A stretch of DNA of 54,226 nucleotides from Chloroflexota bacterium (lineage in GTDB: Bacteria; Chloroflexota; Anaerolineae; Anaerolineales; Villigracilaceae). The notes under the pieces were generated by a model that saw only the letters and a list, made by a program, of their open reading frames with translations, was not told where the DNA came from and made no database searches. Shown here in pieces: positions 7,242-15,872 of the stretch. The DNA is taken from positions 1 through 54,226 of the forward strand of contig JAJYLQ010000025.1 in the NCBI GenBank assembly GCA_021787595.1, written 5' to 3'. A program made the position numbers and the translations under genes. Position 1 is the stretch's first letter. Each line of letters starts with the position of its first letter.

Positions 7242-8537
7242 TCAGGGTAAACCGTTCGAGAGTTTGCCAGTCAACGGGTCGGGATCACGCGGGATGGCCG
7301 GGTCCCAAAACAGGCTGGCGCCTTCGGCATGGCAGACCGTACAGCGGATGTCGCTAACGGGTGCAGGGCGGTAATCGCCGCGCGGGTGGTGACAGACGAC
7401 GCAGTCTTGCGGGGCTGGTTGTCCCACCCAGTTCGTGGTCGTTACACCCGGAGAGAATGGCTGGCCCGTTGTCAGGTCCCACACTCGTATCGTGCCGTCA
7501 TTCGAGCCGGAAGCCAATCGTTTCCCGTCTGGCGAGAAAGCCGCCGAAAACACGAAGCTCGTATGCCCCGCCAATACGTCTAACAGGGCGCCATCTGCGA
7601 CCCGCCATAAGCCGATGGTATTATCCTCCGAGCCGGTGGCCAGGGTCTTCCCATCAGGGGAAAAGGCCACGCTGAGTATGCTGGTGGAATGGCCTTTCAG
7701 CGTGAATAGCGAGGTTCCGTCCGAGACTCGCCACAGGCGGGCAGTATGGTCGAACGAGCCGGAGGCCAGCAGGCTGCCATCGGGGGAGAAGGCAACCGTT
7801 CGCACCCAGGCGGTGTGCCCCTTGAATTCGCGCAATAGTGCGCCATCGGAGACGCGCCACAGACGCACGATCCCGTCACTGCCGCCGGAGGCCAGCATCG
7901 TCCCGTCAGGGGAGAAAGCCACCGTACGTGCGCCTTGAGCGCCTTGACGGATGGTCTTTAACAAAGCCCCATCCGCGATGCGCCATATTCGCAAGGCATC
8001 GTCATCGGCAGCGGCCGCCAACAACTGCCCGTCTGGTGAGAAGGCAACGCTGTGCACTTGGTCCGCAGCTCCCTGCAGGGTGCGTACGAGCGAGCCGTCT
8101 GTCGTGCGCCACAGACGCACATTGTGATCATAAGAACCGCCTGCCATCAGGCTGCCGTCGGGCGAAAAAGCCAGGCTGCGCACCCAAGTCTCGGAGGGGA
8201 TAAAACGCACCAGGTTCAGGGATTGCGCGTCGTACAGATGGACTCCAACTGAGGAGGCCGCTGCCAGCAGTTTCCCATCCGGCGAGAAGGCTACCTGATT
8301 CGCTCGTTCGCCATCCCAGTTGACCAAATGGATGATCTGAACGCCTGCTTGCGTCGAGTTGTGGATTGAAGGAGCGCCGTCCTGGCTGGAAAAAGAAAAA
8401 CCCGGCCCGGCGGTCTTCTGGGCAGGCGGAACAGCAGGCAGGACACTATTGGAAAGGCCGGCGACAGACGAATCTGTAGCAAATAACATCAAGATAATGA
8501 CGAATACTGCAACCAGCGCTTTTTTCTCACCGTTCAT
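7242..8537 (-). CDS. Exported WD40 beta-propeller protein with two C-terminal haem c motifs
   Basis: Starting at the ATG at 8537 the product is 431 residues. It has a signal peptide (KKALVAVFVIILMLFATDSS) and seven WD40 repeats, each marked by a variant of VAFSPDGxxLA, enough for one seven-bladed propeller. After the propeller come CVVCHH and CTVCHA, two CX2CH motifs about 26 residues apart, typical of covalently bound haem c. An exported propeller with two haems could dock to, or take electrons from, the adjacent dmsABC-type reductase. It lies 114 nt downstream of dmsC, after two strong hairpins. An upstream in-frame ATG at 8624 exists, but it would bury the signal peptide. Confidence 0.75.
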   Translation of the reverse strand: MNGEKKALVAVFVIILMLFATDSSVAGLSNSVLPAVPPAQKTAGPGFSFSSQDGAPSIHNSTQAGVQIIHLVNWDGERANQVAFSPDGKLLAAASSVGVHLYDAQSLNLVRFIPSETWVRSLAFSPDGSLMAGGSYDHNVRLWRTTDGSLVRTLQGAADQVHSVAFSPDGQLLAAAADDDALRIWRIADGALLKTIRQGAQGARTVAFSPDGTMLASGGSDGIVRLWRVSDGALLREFKGHTAWVRTVAFSPDGSLLASGSFDHTARLWRVSDGTSLFTLKGHSTSILSVAFSPDGKTLATGSEDNTIGLWRVADGALLDVLAGHTSFVFSAAFSPDGKRLASGSNDGTIRVWDLTTGQPFSPGVTTTNWVGQPAPQDCVVCHHPRGDYRPAPVSDIRCTVCHAEGASLFWDPAIPRDPDPLTGKLSNGLP

Positions 8538-8562
8538 GGCAGTGATAGACCTTACCGGCTTT

Positions 8563-8597
8563 CCGGCCCCTCCTGGCAGTCTGCCGGGAGGGGCCGG
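8563..8597. repeat. 35-bp near-perfect hairpin after dmsC
   Basis: A 17-bp arm at 8563-8579 and its complement at 8581-8597 differ by one wobble pair, around a single-base loop. There is no U-tract on either strand, so it looks more like an RNA-stability or processing hairpin than an intrinsic terminator. It lies between dmsC and the WD40 gene and may set their relative expression. Confidence 0.55.
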
Positions 8598-8603
8598 TGA
8601 TGT

Positions 8604-8637
8604 TGGGCGCCCCGCTTTTCTCACTGCGCGGCGCCCA
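8604..8637. repeat. Second hairpin after dmsC
   Basis: TGGGCGCC at 8604-8611 pairs with GGCGCCCA at 8630-8637 around an 18-nt loop. With the hairpin at 8563-8597 it makes a tandem pair filling most of the gap after dmsC. It lacks a U-tract on the minus strand. Confidence 0.4.
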
Positions 8638-8651
8638 TTCGAGTTTGTCGT

Positions 8652-9572
8652 CTAGATGCCCACGCGCACCTGAGTGGCGTAGAACAAGAAACGGCCCAGG
8701 ATTTCGGCCACCAATACCAGCACGAAGGCGCTGTAAGCCAGGTAACCAAGAGTTTTCTCTTCGCCAACTGAACGGGCGCTTTGATACAGGAACAGTCCAA
8801 AGATGCCAGCGCCGATGAAGGCCAAGATCAGCCGCAGCGCAAATACCACGCCAAACGGGCCAATCATCAGAGTGGCGCTGGTCAAAGAGGCCGCATTTCC
8901 CACTGACAGATAGGCCACATAGATCGGGATAGCCACGAACTCGATGCCGAGCAGGACCACCGAAGCGACCGCGATGCCGCGCAGGGAGTCGCGCACTAGT
9001 TCAGCCTGAACCTTGGAACTTTGGGGATCCTTTTTCTGAAGGTAGGCATAATTGGCTACAAAGGCCACGCCCATCGCCAGCGAACCCAGCAGCAAGGCGG
9101 TGGTATAGAAGGTGACTGGCGTCGCCAGAGTGTTCCAGGAGGGCTCGGTAGGCAGCATGTAAACGCGGGACTCGATGAAGACGAGCGCCAGGCCTGCGAT
9201 GATTGCGATCCAGGCAATCACGTTGCGCAGGCTAAATGATCCGATCTTGCGCCATTGCATCACGCCAAGGACCAGCACTAGAAAGCCGAAGATCACACTG
9301 CCCAAGATCTCACGGCTGAGCCAGGAGGTGGCCAGATGGGTGACAGCGCGAGGCGCGTTCAAGGGATTTCCCAAGTGGAATAAGGAAGCCACCATCGCCA
9401 ACCCAAACATAACCACCAGGGACAGTAGTGCATAGTCGCTCAAGCGGTCGGCTTCTTTCATCCCAACCTTCCGGTTGACGTAATAGTGCGCCAGCCACAA
9501 TACGAGGAGAGATCCTACTGACATCTGGGTCAGGATGGTGAAGGCGATCAGGGCCCATTCACGTATGTTCAT
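8652..9572 (-). CDS. dmsC: DmsC-like membrane anchor subunit of a DMSO-reductase-type complex
   Basis: A 306-residue integral membrane protein with about eight transmembrane helices and the DmsC look: an N-terminal MNIREWALIAFTILTQMSVG, then SLFHLGNPLNAPRAVTHLAT and WLSREILGSVIFG. In this family the anchor oxidises menaquinol and passes electrons through the ferredoxin subunit to the catalytic subunit. The start is one base from the dmsB stop, so dmsABC is a compact operon. The tail carries no extra domain. The start at 9572 follows the AGGAGGTG-like site at the end of dmsB. Confidence 0.85.
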   Translation of the reverse strand: MNIREWALIAFTILTQMSVGSLLVLWLAHYYVNRKVGMKEADRLSDYALLSLVVMFGLAMVASLFHLGNPLNAPRAVTHLATSWLSREILGSVIFGFLVLVLGVMQWRKIGSFSLRNVIAWIAIIAGLALVFIESRVYMLPTEPSWNTLATPVTFYTTALLLGSLAMGVAFVANYAYLQKKDPQSSKVQAELVRDSLRGIAVASVVLLGIEFVAIPIYVAYLSVGNAASLTSATLMIGPFGVVFALRLILAFIGAGIFGLFLYQSARSVGEEKTLGYLAYSAFVLVLVAEILGRFLFYATQVRVGI

Positions 9573-9573
9573 T

Positions 9574-10206
9574 TCACACCTCCTCCGGCAAATTCTGTAT
9601 CGTACCGGTACCTGTGCCGCTCAATTGTGAGTGCCTGTTGGGGGTAATCACGATGGACGGGTGAGTATATTCGTCCGATGGGAGCGGCTCAACGGCATCC
9701 ACGTTTCCGTACTGCTTGCGCAACTTATCCAGTTCGCCGAATGCCAGCGCCCGCACAGGGCAGGCATCCACGCAGGCCGGGTTCTGGCCTTGGGCCAGCA
9801 AGTCCTCACAGAAGGTGCACTTGGTCATGACGCCGCGTGTCTCGTCGAAGACAGGCGCGCCGTAGGGGCAGGCCCACTCGCAGTAGCGGCAGCCGACGCA
9901 TTTGGATTGGTCAATCAGCACAACGCCGTCATCGCGCTTGCTGATCGCTTCCGCCGGGCAAACCTTGAGGCAGATGGGATCCTGACAGTGCATGCAGGCG
10001 GTCGAAACGGAGTAGGAAAAAACACCGCTGGCCCGGAACAGGCCGGGGATATCGTTCTCAGGTGACCAATTGCCGCCGCCGTATTGGAAGACTCGCCGCC
10101 ACATCATTTGCGGAGGCAGGCTGTTTTTGTCCTGGCAGGCGACCTGGCAGGCTTTGCAGTCGCCGCAGGCGCTCGAGTCGAAATGGAAAGCTAATTGTTT
10201 AGCCAT
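9574..10206 (-). CDS. dmsB: DmsB-like four-cluster ferredoxin subunit
   Basis: A 210-residue iron-sulphur protein with four ferredoxin-type cysteine groups. It opens with FDSSACGDCKACQVACQDKN near the N-terminus. Next is CMHCQDPICLKVCPAEAI, then CVGCRYCEWACPYGAP, then CTFCEDLLAQGQNPACVDAC. These should carry four [4Fe-4S] clusters forming the wire between DmsC and DmsA. It has no signal peptide, as usual for this subunit, which is co-exported with the Tat-carrying catalytic subunit. It begins 3 nt after dmsA and ends 1 nt before dmsC. Confidence 0.9.
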   Translation of the reverse strand: MAKQLAFHFDSSACGDCKACQVACQDKNSLPPQMMWRRVFQYGGGNWSPENDIPGLFRASGVFSYSVSTACMHCQDPICLKVCPAEAISKRDDGVVLIDQSKCVGCRYCEWACPYGAPVFDETRGVMTKCTFCEDLLAQGQNPACVDACPVRALAFGELDKLRKQYGNVDAVEPLPSDEYTHPSIVITPNRHSQLSGTGTGTIQNLPEEV

Positions 10207-10209
10207 GGT

Positions 10210-12921
10210 TTACGCTCCCTTCAAAGGGGTGATGATGTCCGGCTCGAGATGCCACTCGTCGGAGCGTACATCGGTCGAGTCGTGGATCGGCACCCGATGG
10301 GGCCACTTGTAGTCGTATTCCAAGGGCGCGCCCGTCCATTTGACCACCTGAACATTGCAGGAATTCCACGGCTCCTCCCCTTGACCAGTGGGGTGGGTGC
10401 CGTTCAAAGTGTTGGTGGCGCCGGCTTTATCTATGCCGAGCGACTCATCCATTTCTGCCCAGGCGCCCTCACCTAACAAGACGACGCCGGGGACGACACG
10501 GTCGCTCACATAGACGTGGCGCACTACCTTGCCCCAGCGGCTGGACACCAGCACGGTGTCGTCGCTTTGAATGCCGAGTGCCTTAGCATCCAGGGCATTC
10601 ATCATCAGTTCCTGGGGAAAAGCGCGCCGCAACTGGCCGATGTTGTCGAATACCGAATGGCTGCGACGTCCATAATGGATCGTGACCAGTTGGAAGGGAT
10701 AGTCGCCTTTGATCTTCTTGTCCCAATCGGCGAAGGTGTCTTCGTAGCCCTCCACCGGCTTGCGGTACTGAGCAACGGGTGGAACTGTGCTGAGGCCGTA
10801 GGCCGCGATCTTGTCGGATAGGGCCTGGCAGTGGATTTCCAGTTTGCCAGAGGCTGTCTTGAGCGGATTTGCAACCGGGTCGTTTCGGAAAGCCTGGCCG
10901 GAGATAAAACCGTAGGGGTCGCCCGGGTAACGCTTTACCTGGTAGACGCCTTTGGTCTTCAGGTCCTGGAAGGAGATGCGGCCCTGCTGAGGCTTTCCAT
11001 TCACCCCCAAGGCTTTGATGTCATCGGTAGTAATGGTCACCAGCGGCTCGTAGCCGGAGCCGTCTTCTTTGATGACTTTGGCGCCAACTAATGAGTTGAA
11101 CGCCTGCTGCTCCATGGAGATGGGATAGATCGTGTTCGGGTCTATGCCGAGGCGCTTAGCCAGTTCGGTTTCGATCCACTGACCGGTGCGGGCCTCGTAC
11201 AGCGGCTCGGTGACTTGGTTGTACCACAGGATCATCTCGGGATTTCCAGTCAAGAAACCGCCCAAGTCCTGCTCCCACGGCGTGGTGGCCGGCAACACGA
11301 TGTCGGCGTATTTGGATACCGTGGAAAGCACAATGTCGCTGGTCACAACGAAGTCTACCTTGCGGAAGGCTTTAATGCCCTTGGGAATGCCGGCGCTCTG
11401 GTTCAGCGCATTGGCCCCGCTGCTGGCGCGGATGAAGTACATTAAACGCAGATCGCACGGGATCTTGCCATTGGCTTTGGCTTCGCTCTTCAGACCCTGC
11501 ATGGCAGTGTATTCGCCATTCAGGACGGCATCCCACATTTCTTCGAAGGCCATGGCATAACTGCCTGGCTTCTCAGGTGCGGCAAATCCGTATCCGCCAT
11601 AAGCACCGCCGCCCGGGAAGAGCGGGTTGATCACGGCAGGGAGGCCGTTGCCGCCGGGGGTAACCAGGGGCGCGCCCCCATAACTTGCCCCGCTGTGATA
11701 GCTGTGGGTCACTGCGCCGCCGGGAATGCCCACGTTGCCCGTCATCCAACCTACTGTCAGGAAGGCCTGGCAGAATTGCTGGCCAAACGAGATGCGAGCG
11801 ACCGATGAGGAAGACTGGAAGACCATCGGCTTGGTGGTAGCGATTTCCTGGGCAAAGCTGCGGATTACGTCTGGCGGTGTGCCGCAAATTTCGGAGGCCC
11901 ATTCGGGCGTCTTGGGCGTGTTGTCGTAAGTGCCCAGCACGTAGTCCTTGAAATTCTCTTTGGGGTCGGCGCCACTGGGCATGTGTGCTGCATCGAAACC
12001 AAGCGTATATTGATCGAGGAAGGCCTGGTCATGCAGGTTGTTGGCGATCATGTGGTAGGCCATGCCGAGCAGGAGAGCTGTATCGGTGGAGGGGCGTACC
12101 GGGATCCATTCGTCTGCCAATACCTGTGTTGAATCATTCAGGAATGGGTCAACGAAGATGAATTTAGCGCCGGCCTTCTTGGCTTGCAGGTAGTTATAAG
12201 TCGGGCTGCCGCCGCTGCTCCATATTGGGTTGGATGCCCACAGCACGACCAGTTTGGATTTGCGATAATCCAGACGGTCGTTAGGAGTATACAGATTGCT
12301 GGCCATCTGGCTTTGAACCTGGAGCCAGCTTCCATCTGAGGTCACGCCGTAAGAGGCAGTCGCGCCGCCGTAGGCGCTGAGCAGTCTGCTGCTGGCGAAC
12401 TGAGGCAGGAAAAGCGATTTGTTGCCGTAGGTTTCTTTGATACGTTTCAACTCGGAGGCAATATCATTCAAAGCCTCGTCCCATGAGATACGTACCCACT
12501 CGTCAACGCCACGCAGTTCCTTATTGCCGCCGCCTGGCGCCCAGTTCTTGCGTTTCATGGGGTATTTGATGCGGTCGGCGCCAAAGACATGGTGACGCTG
12601 AGAGCGTCCGCGGGCGCAGCCGCGCTGCTGGTGGAAGTCCGGGCTGTCGGGATGGGTATCGTCCGTCTTCTGACGCACGACCACGCCGTCTTTCACCAGA
12701 GCCACGTTCAGGCAGCGCCCCCCACAGTTGTGCCAACAGGCCACCGGGATCCATTGACCTGAATCAGGGGCCTGAGCGGCGGCTTGTGCGGCTTTTAGGC
12801 CGAACTTTAATCCCCCGGCCAGAGCAGCCGTGCCACCCAGCGCCGCGCTCCATTTCAGGAACGATCGCCGGGTCAGGACGGTGTCGGTCAGGGCTTTCTT
12901 GATGAAATTTTTCTCACTCAT
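10210..12921 (-). CDS. dmsA: Tat-exported molybdopterin oxidoreductase, DMSO-reductase family (DmsA-like)
   Basis: A 903-residue catalytic subunit. A twin-arginine signal (TRRSFLKWSAALGG, residues 17-30) ends in an AAQAAAQ cleavage region, so the enzyme acts outside the cytoplasm. Cys62, Cys66, Cys70 and Cys102 form the N-terminal [4Fe-4S] set. Family phrases include WVRISWDEALNDIASELKRI, LVVLWASNPIWSSGG and the C-terminal molydopterin-dinucleotide-binding stretch FQLVTIHYGRRSHSVFDNIG. The true oxidant (DMSO, TMAO, a chlorine or sulphur oxyanion, or other) cannot be told from sequence alone. The molybdenum ligand, probably in the GGATASYGVTSDGS region, is not certain. The ATG overlaps the stop of a 32-codon upstream ORF. 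It is first in dmsABC. Confidence 0.88.
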   Translation of the reverse strand: MSEKNFIKKALTDTVLTRRSFLKWSAALGGTAALAGGLKFGLKAAQAAAQAPDSGQWIPVACWHNCGGRCLNVALVKDGVVVRQKTDDTHPDSPDFHQQRGCARGRSQRHHVFGADRIKYPMKRKNWAPGGGNKELRGVDEWVRISWDEALNDIASELKRIKETYGNKSLFLPQFASSRLLSAYGGATASYGVTSDGSWLQVQSQMASNLYTPNDRLDYRKSKLVVLWASNPIWSSGGSPTYNYLQAKKAGAKFIFVDPFLNDSTQVLADEWIPVRPSTDTALLLGMAYHMIANNLHDQAFLDQYTLGFDAAHMPSGADPKENFKDYVLGTYDNTPKTPEWASEICGTPPDVIRSFAQEIATTKPMVFQSSSSVARISFGQQFCQAFLTVGWMTGNVGIPGGAVTHSYHSGASYGGAPLVTPGGNGLPAVINPLFPGGGAYGGYGFAAPEKPGSYAMAFEEMWDAVLNGEYTAMQGLKSEAKANGKIPCDLRLMYFIRASSGANALNQSAGIPKGIKAFRKVDFVVTSDIVLSTVSKYADIVLPATTPWEQDLGGFLTGNPEMILWYNQVTEPLYEARTGQWIETELAKRLGIDPNTIYPISMEQQAFNSLVGAKVIKEDGSGYEPLVTITTDDIKALGVNGKPQQGRISFQDLKTKGVYQVKRYPGDPYGFISGQAFRNDPVANPLKTASGKLEIHCQALSDKIAAYGLSTVPPVAQYRKPVEGYEDTFADWDKKIKGDYPFQLVTIHYGRRSHSVFDNIGQLRRAFPQELMMNALDAKALGIQSDDTVLVSSRWGKVVRHVYVSDRVVPGVVLLGEGAWAEMDESLGIDKAGATNTLNGTHPTGQGEEPWNSCNVQVVKWTGAPLEYDYKWPHRVPIHDSTDVRSDEWHLEPDIITPLKGA

Positions 12922-13016
12922 ACTTTTTCCTCCAGAAATTTATCTGCGGAAATAACGATCTGCCCCATCAGGAGCCGAGCCACAGGCTCGATTGGATCGA
13001 ACGATTTGTGTTTCAA
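12918..13016 (-). CDS. 32-aa leader ORF overlapping the dmsA start
   Basis: A TTG at 13016 sits 7 nt after a strong ribosome binding site (AAGGAGAG) and opens a 32-codon frame starting MKHKSFDPIEPVARLLMGQI. Its TGA overlaps the dmsA ATG as ATGA. The dmsA ribosome binding site (GGAGGAAAAAGT) lies inside its last codons, which read LEEKV. The layout is that of a translationally coupled leader peptide or a true small subunit. The predicted product is an amphipathic helix-rich micro-protein with no recognised family. The strong upstream site and exact stop-start overlap are the support; translation is unproven. Confidence 0.5.
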   Translation of the reverse strand: MKHKSFDPIEPVARLLMGQIVISADKFLEEKV

Positions 13017-13102
13017 TAGGCGCTCTCCTTACTTGATAGATTGAGGCTCGTAGCCTTTTGTGTTTTTTTACACTTTTAGAATACCCGCATCCCCTTTTCG
13101 CT

Positions 13103-13181
13103 GCATCCCCCGGCGGAAGAGTCTTGCCTCACCCAGGTGGGTGATTTTGCTCTGCTGCCTGTTTGGCGCGAAGGGGGATGC
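13103..13181 (-). promoter_or_regulatory. Structured leader/operator region upstream of the dms operon
   Basis: GCATCCCCC at 13103-13111 is the exact complement of GGGGGATGC at 13173-13181. The pair encloses a perfect palindrome, TCACCCAGGTGGGTGA, at 13129-13144. The region lies upstream of the 32-aa ORF and dmsA, so it could be an operator for a NarL-type regulator or a folded RNA leader. The spacing between half-sites differs from the classical NarL 7-2-7 arrangement, so the binding protein is open. No clear sigma-70 promoter is visible. The rest of the 13017-13362 gap holds a terminator for the upstream gene. Confidence 0.4.
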
Positions 13182-13201
13182 TCTCTGCCAACTTAAAAGC
13201 G

Positions 13202-13232
13202 GCAGCCTGGCCCTTCAGGCGAGCCAGGCTGC
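13202..13232 (-). terminator. Rho-independent terminator after the radical SAM gene
   Basis: GCAGCCTGGC (13202-13211) pairs perfectly with GCCAGGCTGC (13223-13232) around an 11-nt loop. On the minus strand it runs into CGCTTTTAAG. It lies about 130 nt beyond the radical SAM stop, separating that transcript from dmsABC. Confidence 0.65.
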
Positions 13233-13362
13233 TCGATTGACATAAATATTTCCGGGGTTTGGATCGTTACGATGCGATTGACCGCCCCAAGTTAGAGGCA
13301 GGACGTGAGTCCGCCCGGACCCCGTTTCGGGAAAAGCACTTGTGCCCGCTTTCAGTATAGAT

Positions 13363-14688
13363 TTACAAGTCGCTGGACAGGTCGAAGACCTGCGGGGTGG
13401 TCAGGTCTACCTTGAGTTCGCGCATGACTTGCTCACCTGCGCGCTGCTCCAATACGTTGGTTGAGATGCCGACTTCGATCTCCAGGTTGGTCAAGTCACG
13501 TATGTGCCTGAGGTTGAATTCAAGGTAGCCATAATCCGTTTGTTCTTGATAGGCAGCTTTGCGCTTTCTTTGTAATGCCTCCTTTACTTGAGGGATGTCC
13601 TTTCCAAAAACCTTGGCTGTCTTCAAGAAGAAGTCCTTGCCTGAGGCGCAGGTTATGGTTGATCGCGCCCCTGCGCGGTTCTGCTGGTAGACTTGCCCGG
13701 TGTGTTTGTTCTCCAGAGAGCAGTAATGTACCCCCATCTTGAAACCAGAATCGAGGGCGAATTCCAGCAGGTCCAGGCAAAGTTCTTCGCTGCCAGCTAT
13801 TGGCAAACCGCCGGCGTACCAGTAGTTGTAGAGCACGCGATGGGGCGGGGTCTTGATGTGATAGCCGCGCCGTTGGAATTCGGCCGCGTTGTTAAGTGGG
13901 AAGCATAGTTCCAGCAAGTTGATGCTGAAGATACCGATGCGGTTCAGTTCGACCAGCAGGTTTTTCATCTCCTCCCGCTTGTCCGGCAGCACCGGCATCT
14001 CGACCATAACGTAGGGAATGTATTCCCTGGCCAGGGCGATGCGATCCAGCGTGAGCCGGCGAGCCTTTTCGGTATCGTGCATGCGAATGCTGAAACGGAT
14101 TTCTTGCAAGCCCGCCTCTTTCAAGGCGGCAAGCGTGGTTGTGTCTGCCTGATCGCCGCTGGTATACAGTCGTGTATACGCACGCGGGAATTTCCGTCTC
14201 GCGGTCTGGAAAAAGTTCAGGGCTTGATCTTTGTACAGCAGCGGCTCGCCGCCAGTCAGAGCCAGATGTTGCACACGAGCGTGTTGGGCGGCCAGCTCTT
14301 CCAATTCCGCCGAGACGTCTCGCAACTCTGTAGTGTAGCGTTGGTAGCCTTCCTGATTAGGGTTGAAGCAGTAGAAACAATCCCGATGGCAGCGCAGCGA
14401 GACGAAATAGGTTGCGCTGCCCACCCCGGTCCGGCAAGTCAGGCAGGCTGGCGAGATGTTGTTGATATAAATGCTTTTGCCATCGTTGCGGAAGTGGGCG
14501 CCCTTCTGCCGCAGACGTTCCAGTTGTTCCGCGACCCGAGGGCGGCTGTCGCGGGCTTCCAGCTCAACGCCGAAGCGGGCGATCTGGGCCAGGAAATCTT
14601 CGTAGATTTCCACGTAGCGGCGGGCGTAGGCGCGCAGCTCGGGATTCTTGATCTGGCTCAAGGACGCGTGATTAATTTCGGTGATCAT
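13363..14688 (-). CDS. Radical SAM protein linked to the Mo-enzyme operon
   Basis: A 441-residue radical SAM protein. The cluster motif is RCHRDCFYCFN (CX3CX2C, around residues 99-106), followed by LALTGGEPLLYKD for SAM binding. Just ahead is CLTCRTGVGSATYFVSL, two further cysteines that might bind an extra cluster or metal. The C-terminal 150 residues hold scattered cysteines, including CASGKDFF. The start overlaps the stop of the ferredoxin-rich gene as ATGA, and both follow torD, so the three are cotranslated. I infer a maturation or modification role for the neighbouring reductase. The reaction is not known and it is not one of the standard Moco-pathway radical SAM enzymes. Confidence 0.7.
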   Translation of the reverse strand: MITEINHASLSQIKNPELRAYARRYVEIYEDFLAQIARFGVELEARDSRPRVAEQLERLRQKGAHFRNDGKSIYINNISPACLTCRTGVGSATYFVSLRCHRDCFYCFNPNQEGYQRYTTELRDVSAELEELAAQHARVQHLALTGGEPLLYKDQALNFFQTARRKFPRAYTRLYTSGDQADTTTLAALKEAGLQEIRFSIRMHDTEKARRLTLDRIALAREYIPYVMVEMPVLPDKREEMKNLLVELNRIGIFSINLLELCFPLNNAAEFQRRGYHIKTPPHRVLYNYWYAGGLPIAGSEELCLDLLEFALDSGFKMGVHYCSLENKHTGQVYQQNRAGARSTITCASGKDFFLKTAKVFGKDIPQVKEALQRKRKAAYQEQTDYGYLEFNLRHIRDLTNLEIEVGISTNVLEQRAGEQVMRELKVDLTTPQVFDLSSDL

Positions 14689-15872
14689 GGTCGTCTCGCT
14701 TTAGGCAAGTCGAATCCTGCGGGCAGGCGCGAACCGAATGGGTTCTGCTTCCGGGATTCGCACACCGGGCACAGGAGGACGCCAGGGCGGGCGGCAAAGA
14801 GTGCATGACAGCGTTCGCAGCGAGACAGCTCTCCACTGCGCAATGGGATGGGCTCCTTCGACCCGAATACTTGATCGAAGGAGGGGGCCCGGTCAAGGCG
14901 GGTGGACGATTCGGCGCATACATGCAGGCAAGCCTGGCAGCCAATGCACTGTTGGGGACTGAAGCACAGCAAATAATTGGAGCCGTTGCGGTCCACTTGA
15001 AAGGTCAAAGCGCCAGTCGGGCAGATGCGGGCGCAACTGCCGCAAGCAGTGCAGGTTTCGCTTACTTCCAGCGTCCCAAAGCCCAGTCCTGCCAGCGAGG
15101 GATTCGCGTCCGTCTTGGGTTGCGGCAGGTGTGCCACGGCGTTTGCCAGACGCCGGTGCCCGCGCCCAGCCTGTTTGCCGGCTAGCGCGTCCTTGCTTTC
15201 GATGGCGCGCGCCAACGTGGCTTGGCCCTGGCGCGAGAGCATGACGAACAAGTCCCGCCGCGAGAGAGGCGGATTTTGCGCCTCCCTCAGTGGGCGCAGG
15301 CAATCCCTCTCCAGCGCGGTGACAGCCTGCACTAGGTCGGCTTTGTCCCAGGCGGCTAGCAGATGGCGGGCGTCTTCCACCTGTGCTTCGACTTGCTTCC
15401 GCAGCTTTCCCCAAGGACACTCGGAGCAAGCATCCAGCCGGACAGAGATTTTTTCTGTGCCCAAAGCGGCGAGCGCAAGATAGGTGCCGCTACCCAATCC
15501 GGATAGGCAGCCGCGTACGCGAATGCCCACCGTATCCTCGGAGGCGCCGCCCTGCGCCTTGGGGTGGGCCTGACAGACGAGTTCCAACCGGGCGCTCTCC
15601 ACAAGGCTCGCACAATTGAGCAGATCATGTACGGCATCCTCGGCGCTGTATGCCCCGGTCGGGCACAGCGGCAGACAGGCCAGGCAGCCAGCGCAAGCCT
15701 TTGCGTCGAAACGGGGCGGCTGGCCGGGCTGGATGGCCTCCAGCGGACAGGCGTCCAGGCACGCTTCACAGCTGGTGAACTTGTCATGCGAATACAGGCA
15801 GCGCTCCGGGTCATACGTAACCGCTGAATGACCCGGTGCAGTTAGGCGTTCAACCACCGAAAAAAATTCCAT
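14685..15872 (-). CDS. Multi-cluster ferredoxin-type protein
   Basis: A 395-residue iron-sulphur protein. Near the N-terminus are two ferredoxin groups (CEACLDACPLEAI and CAGCLACLPLCPTGAY). A mid-domain has CSECPWG and conserved helices. Two more ferredoxin groups follow (CTACGSCARICPTGA and CIGCQACLHVC). The end is a rubredoxin-like or zinc-ribbon pair (CERCHALF and CPVCES). No signal peptide or membrane helix is seen, so it should be cytoplasmic. It may feed electrons to the radical SAM protein or help insert clusters into the reductase. Its start shares one base with the torD stop (TGATG), and its end overlaps the radical SAM start by 4 nt. Confidence 0.75.
   Translation of the reverse strand: MEFFSVVERLTAPGHSAVTYDPERCLYSHDKFTSCEACLDACPLEAIQPGQPPRFDAKACAGCLACLPLCPTGAYSAEDAVHDLLNCASLVESARLELVCQAHPKAQGGASEDTVGIRVRGCLSGLGSGTYLALAALGTEKISVRLDACSECPWGKLRKQVEAQVEDARHLLAAWDKADLVQAVTALERDCLRPLREAQNPPLSRRDLFVMLSRQGQATLARAIESKDALAGKQAGRGHRRLANAVAHLPQPKTDANPSLAGLGFGTLEVSETCTACGSCARICPTGALTFQVDRNGSNYLLCFSPQQCIGCQACLHVCAESSTRLDRAPSFDQVFGSKEPIPLRSGELSRCERCHALFAARPGVLLCPVCESRKQNPFGSRLPAGFDLPKARRP

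Noticed and set aside
8563..8637. Hairpins after dmsC as intrinsic terminators
   Set aside because: Neither stem is followed by a U-tract on the minus strand, so they are listed as hairpins only.
13129..13144. TCACCCAGGTGGGTGA as a classical NarL 7-2-7 site
   Set aside because: ACCCA and TGGGT are only 2 bases apart here, while NarL half-sites need 4 in this notation. Kept only as a generic palindrome.
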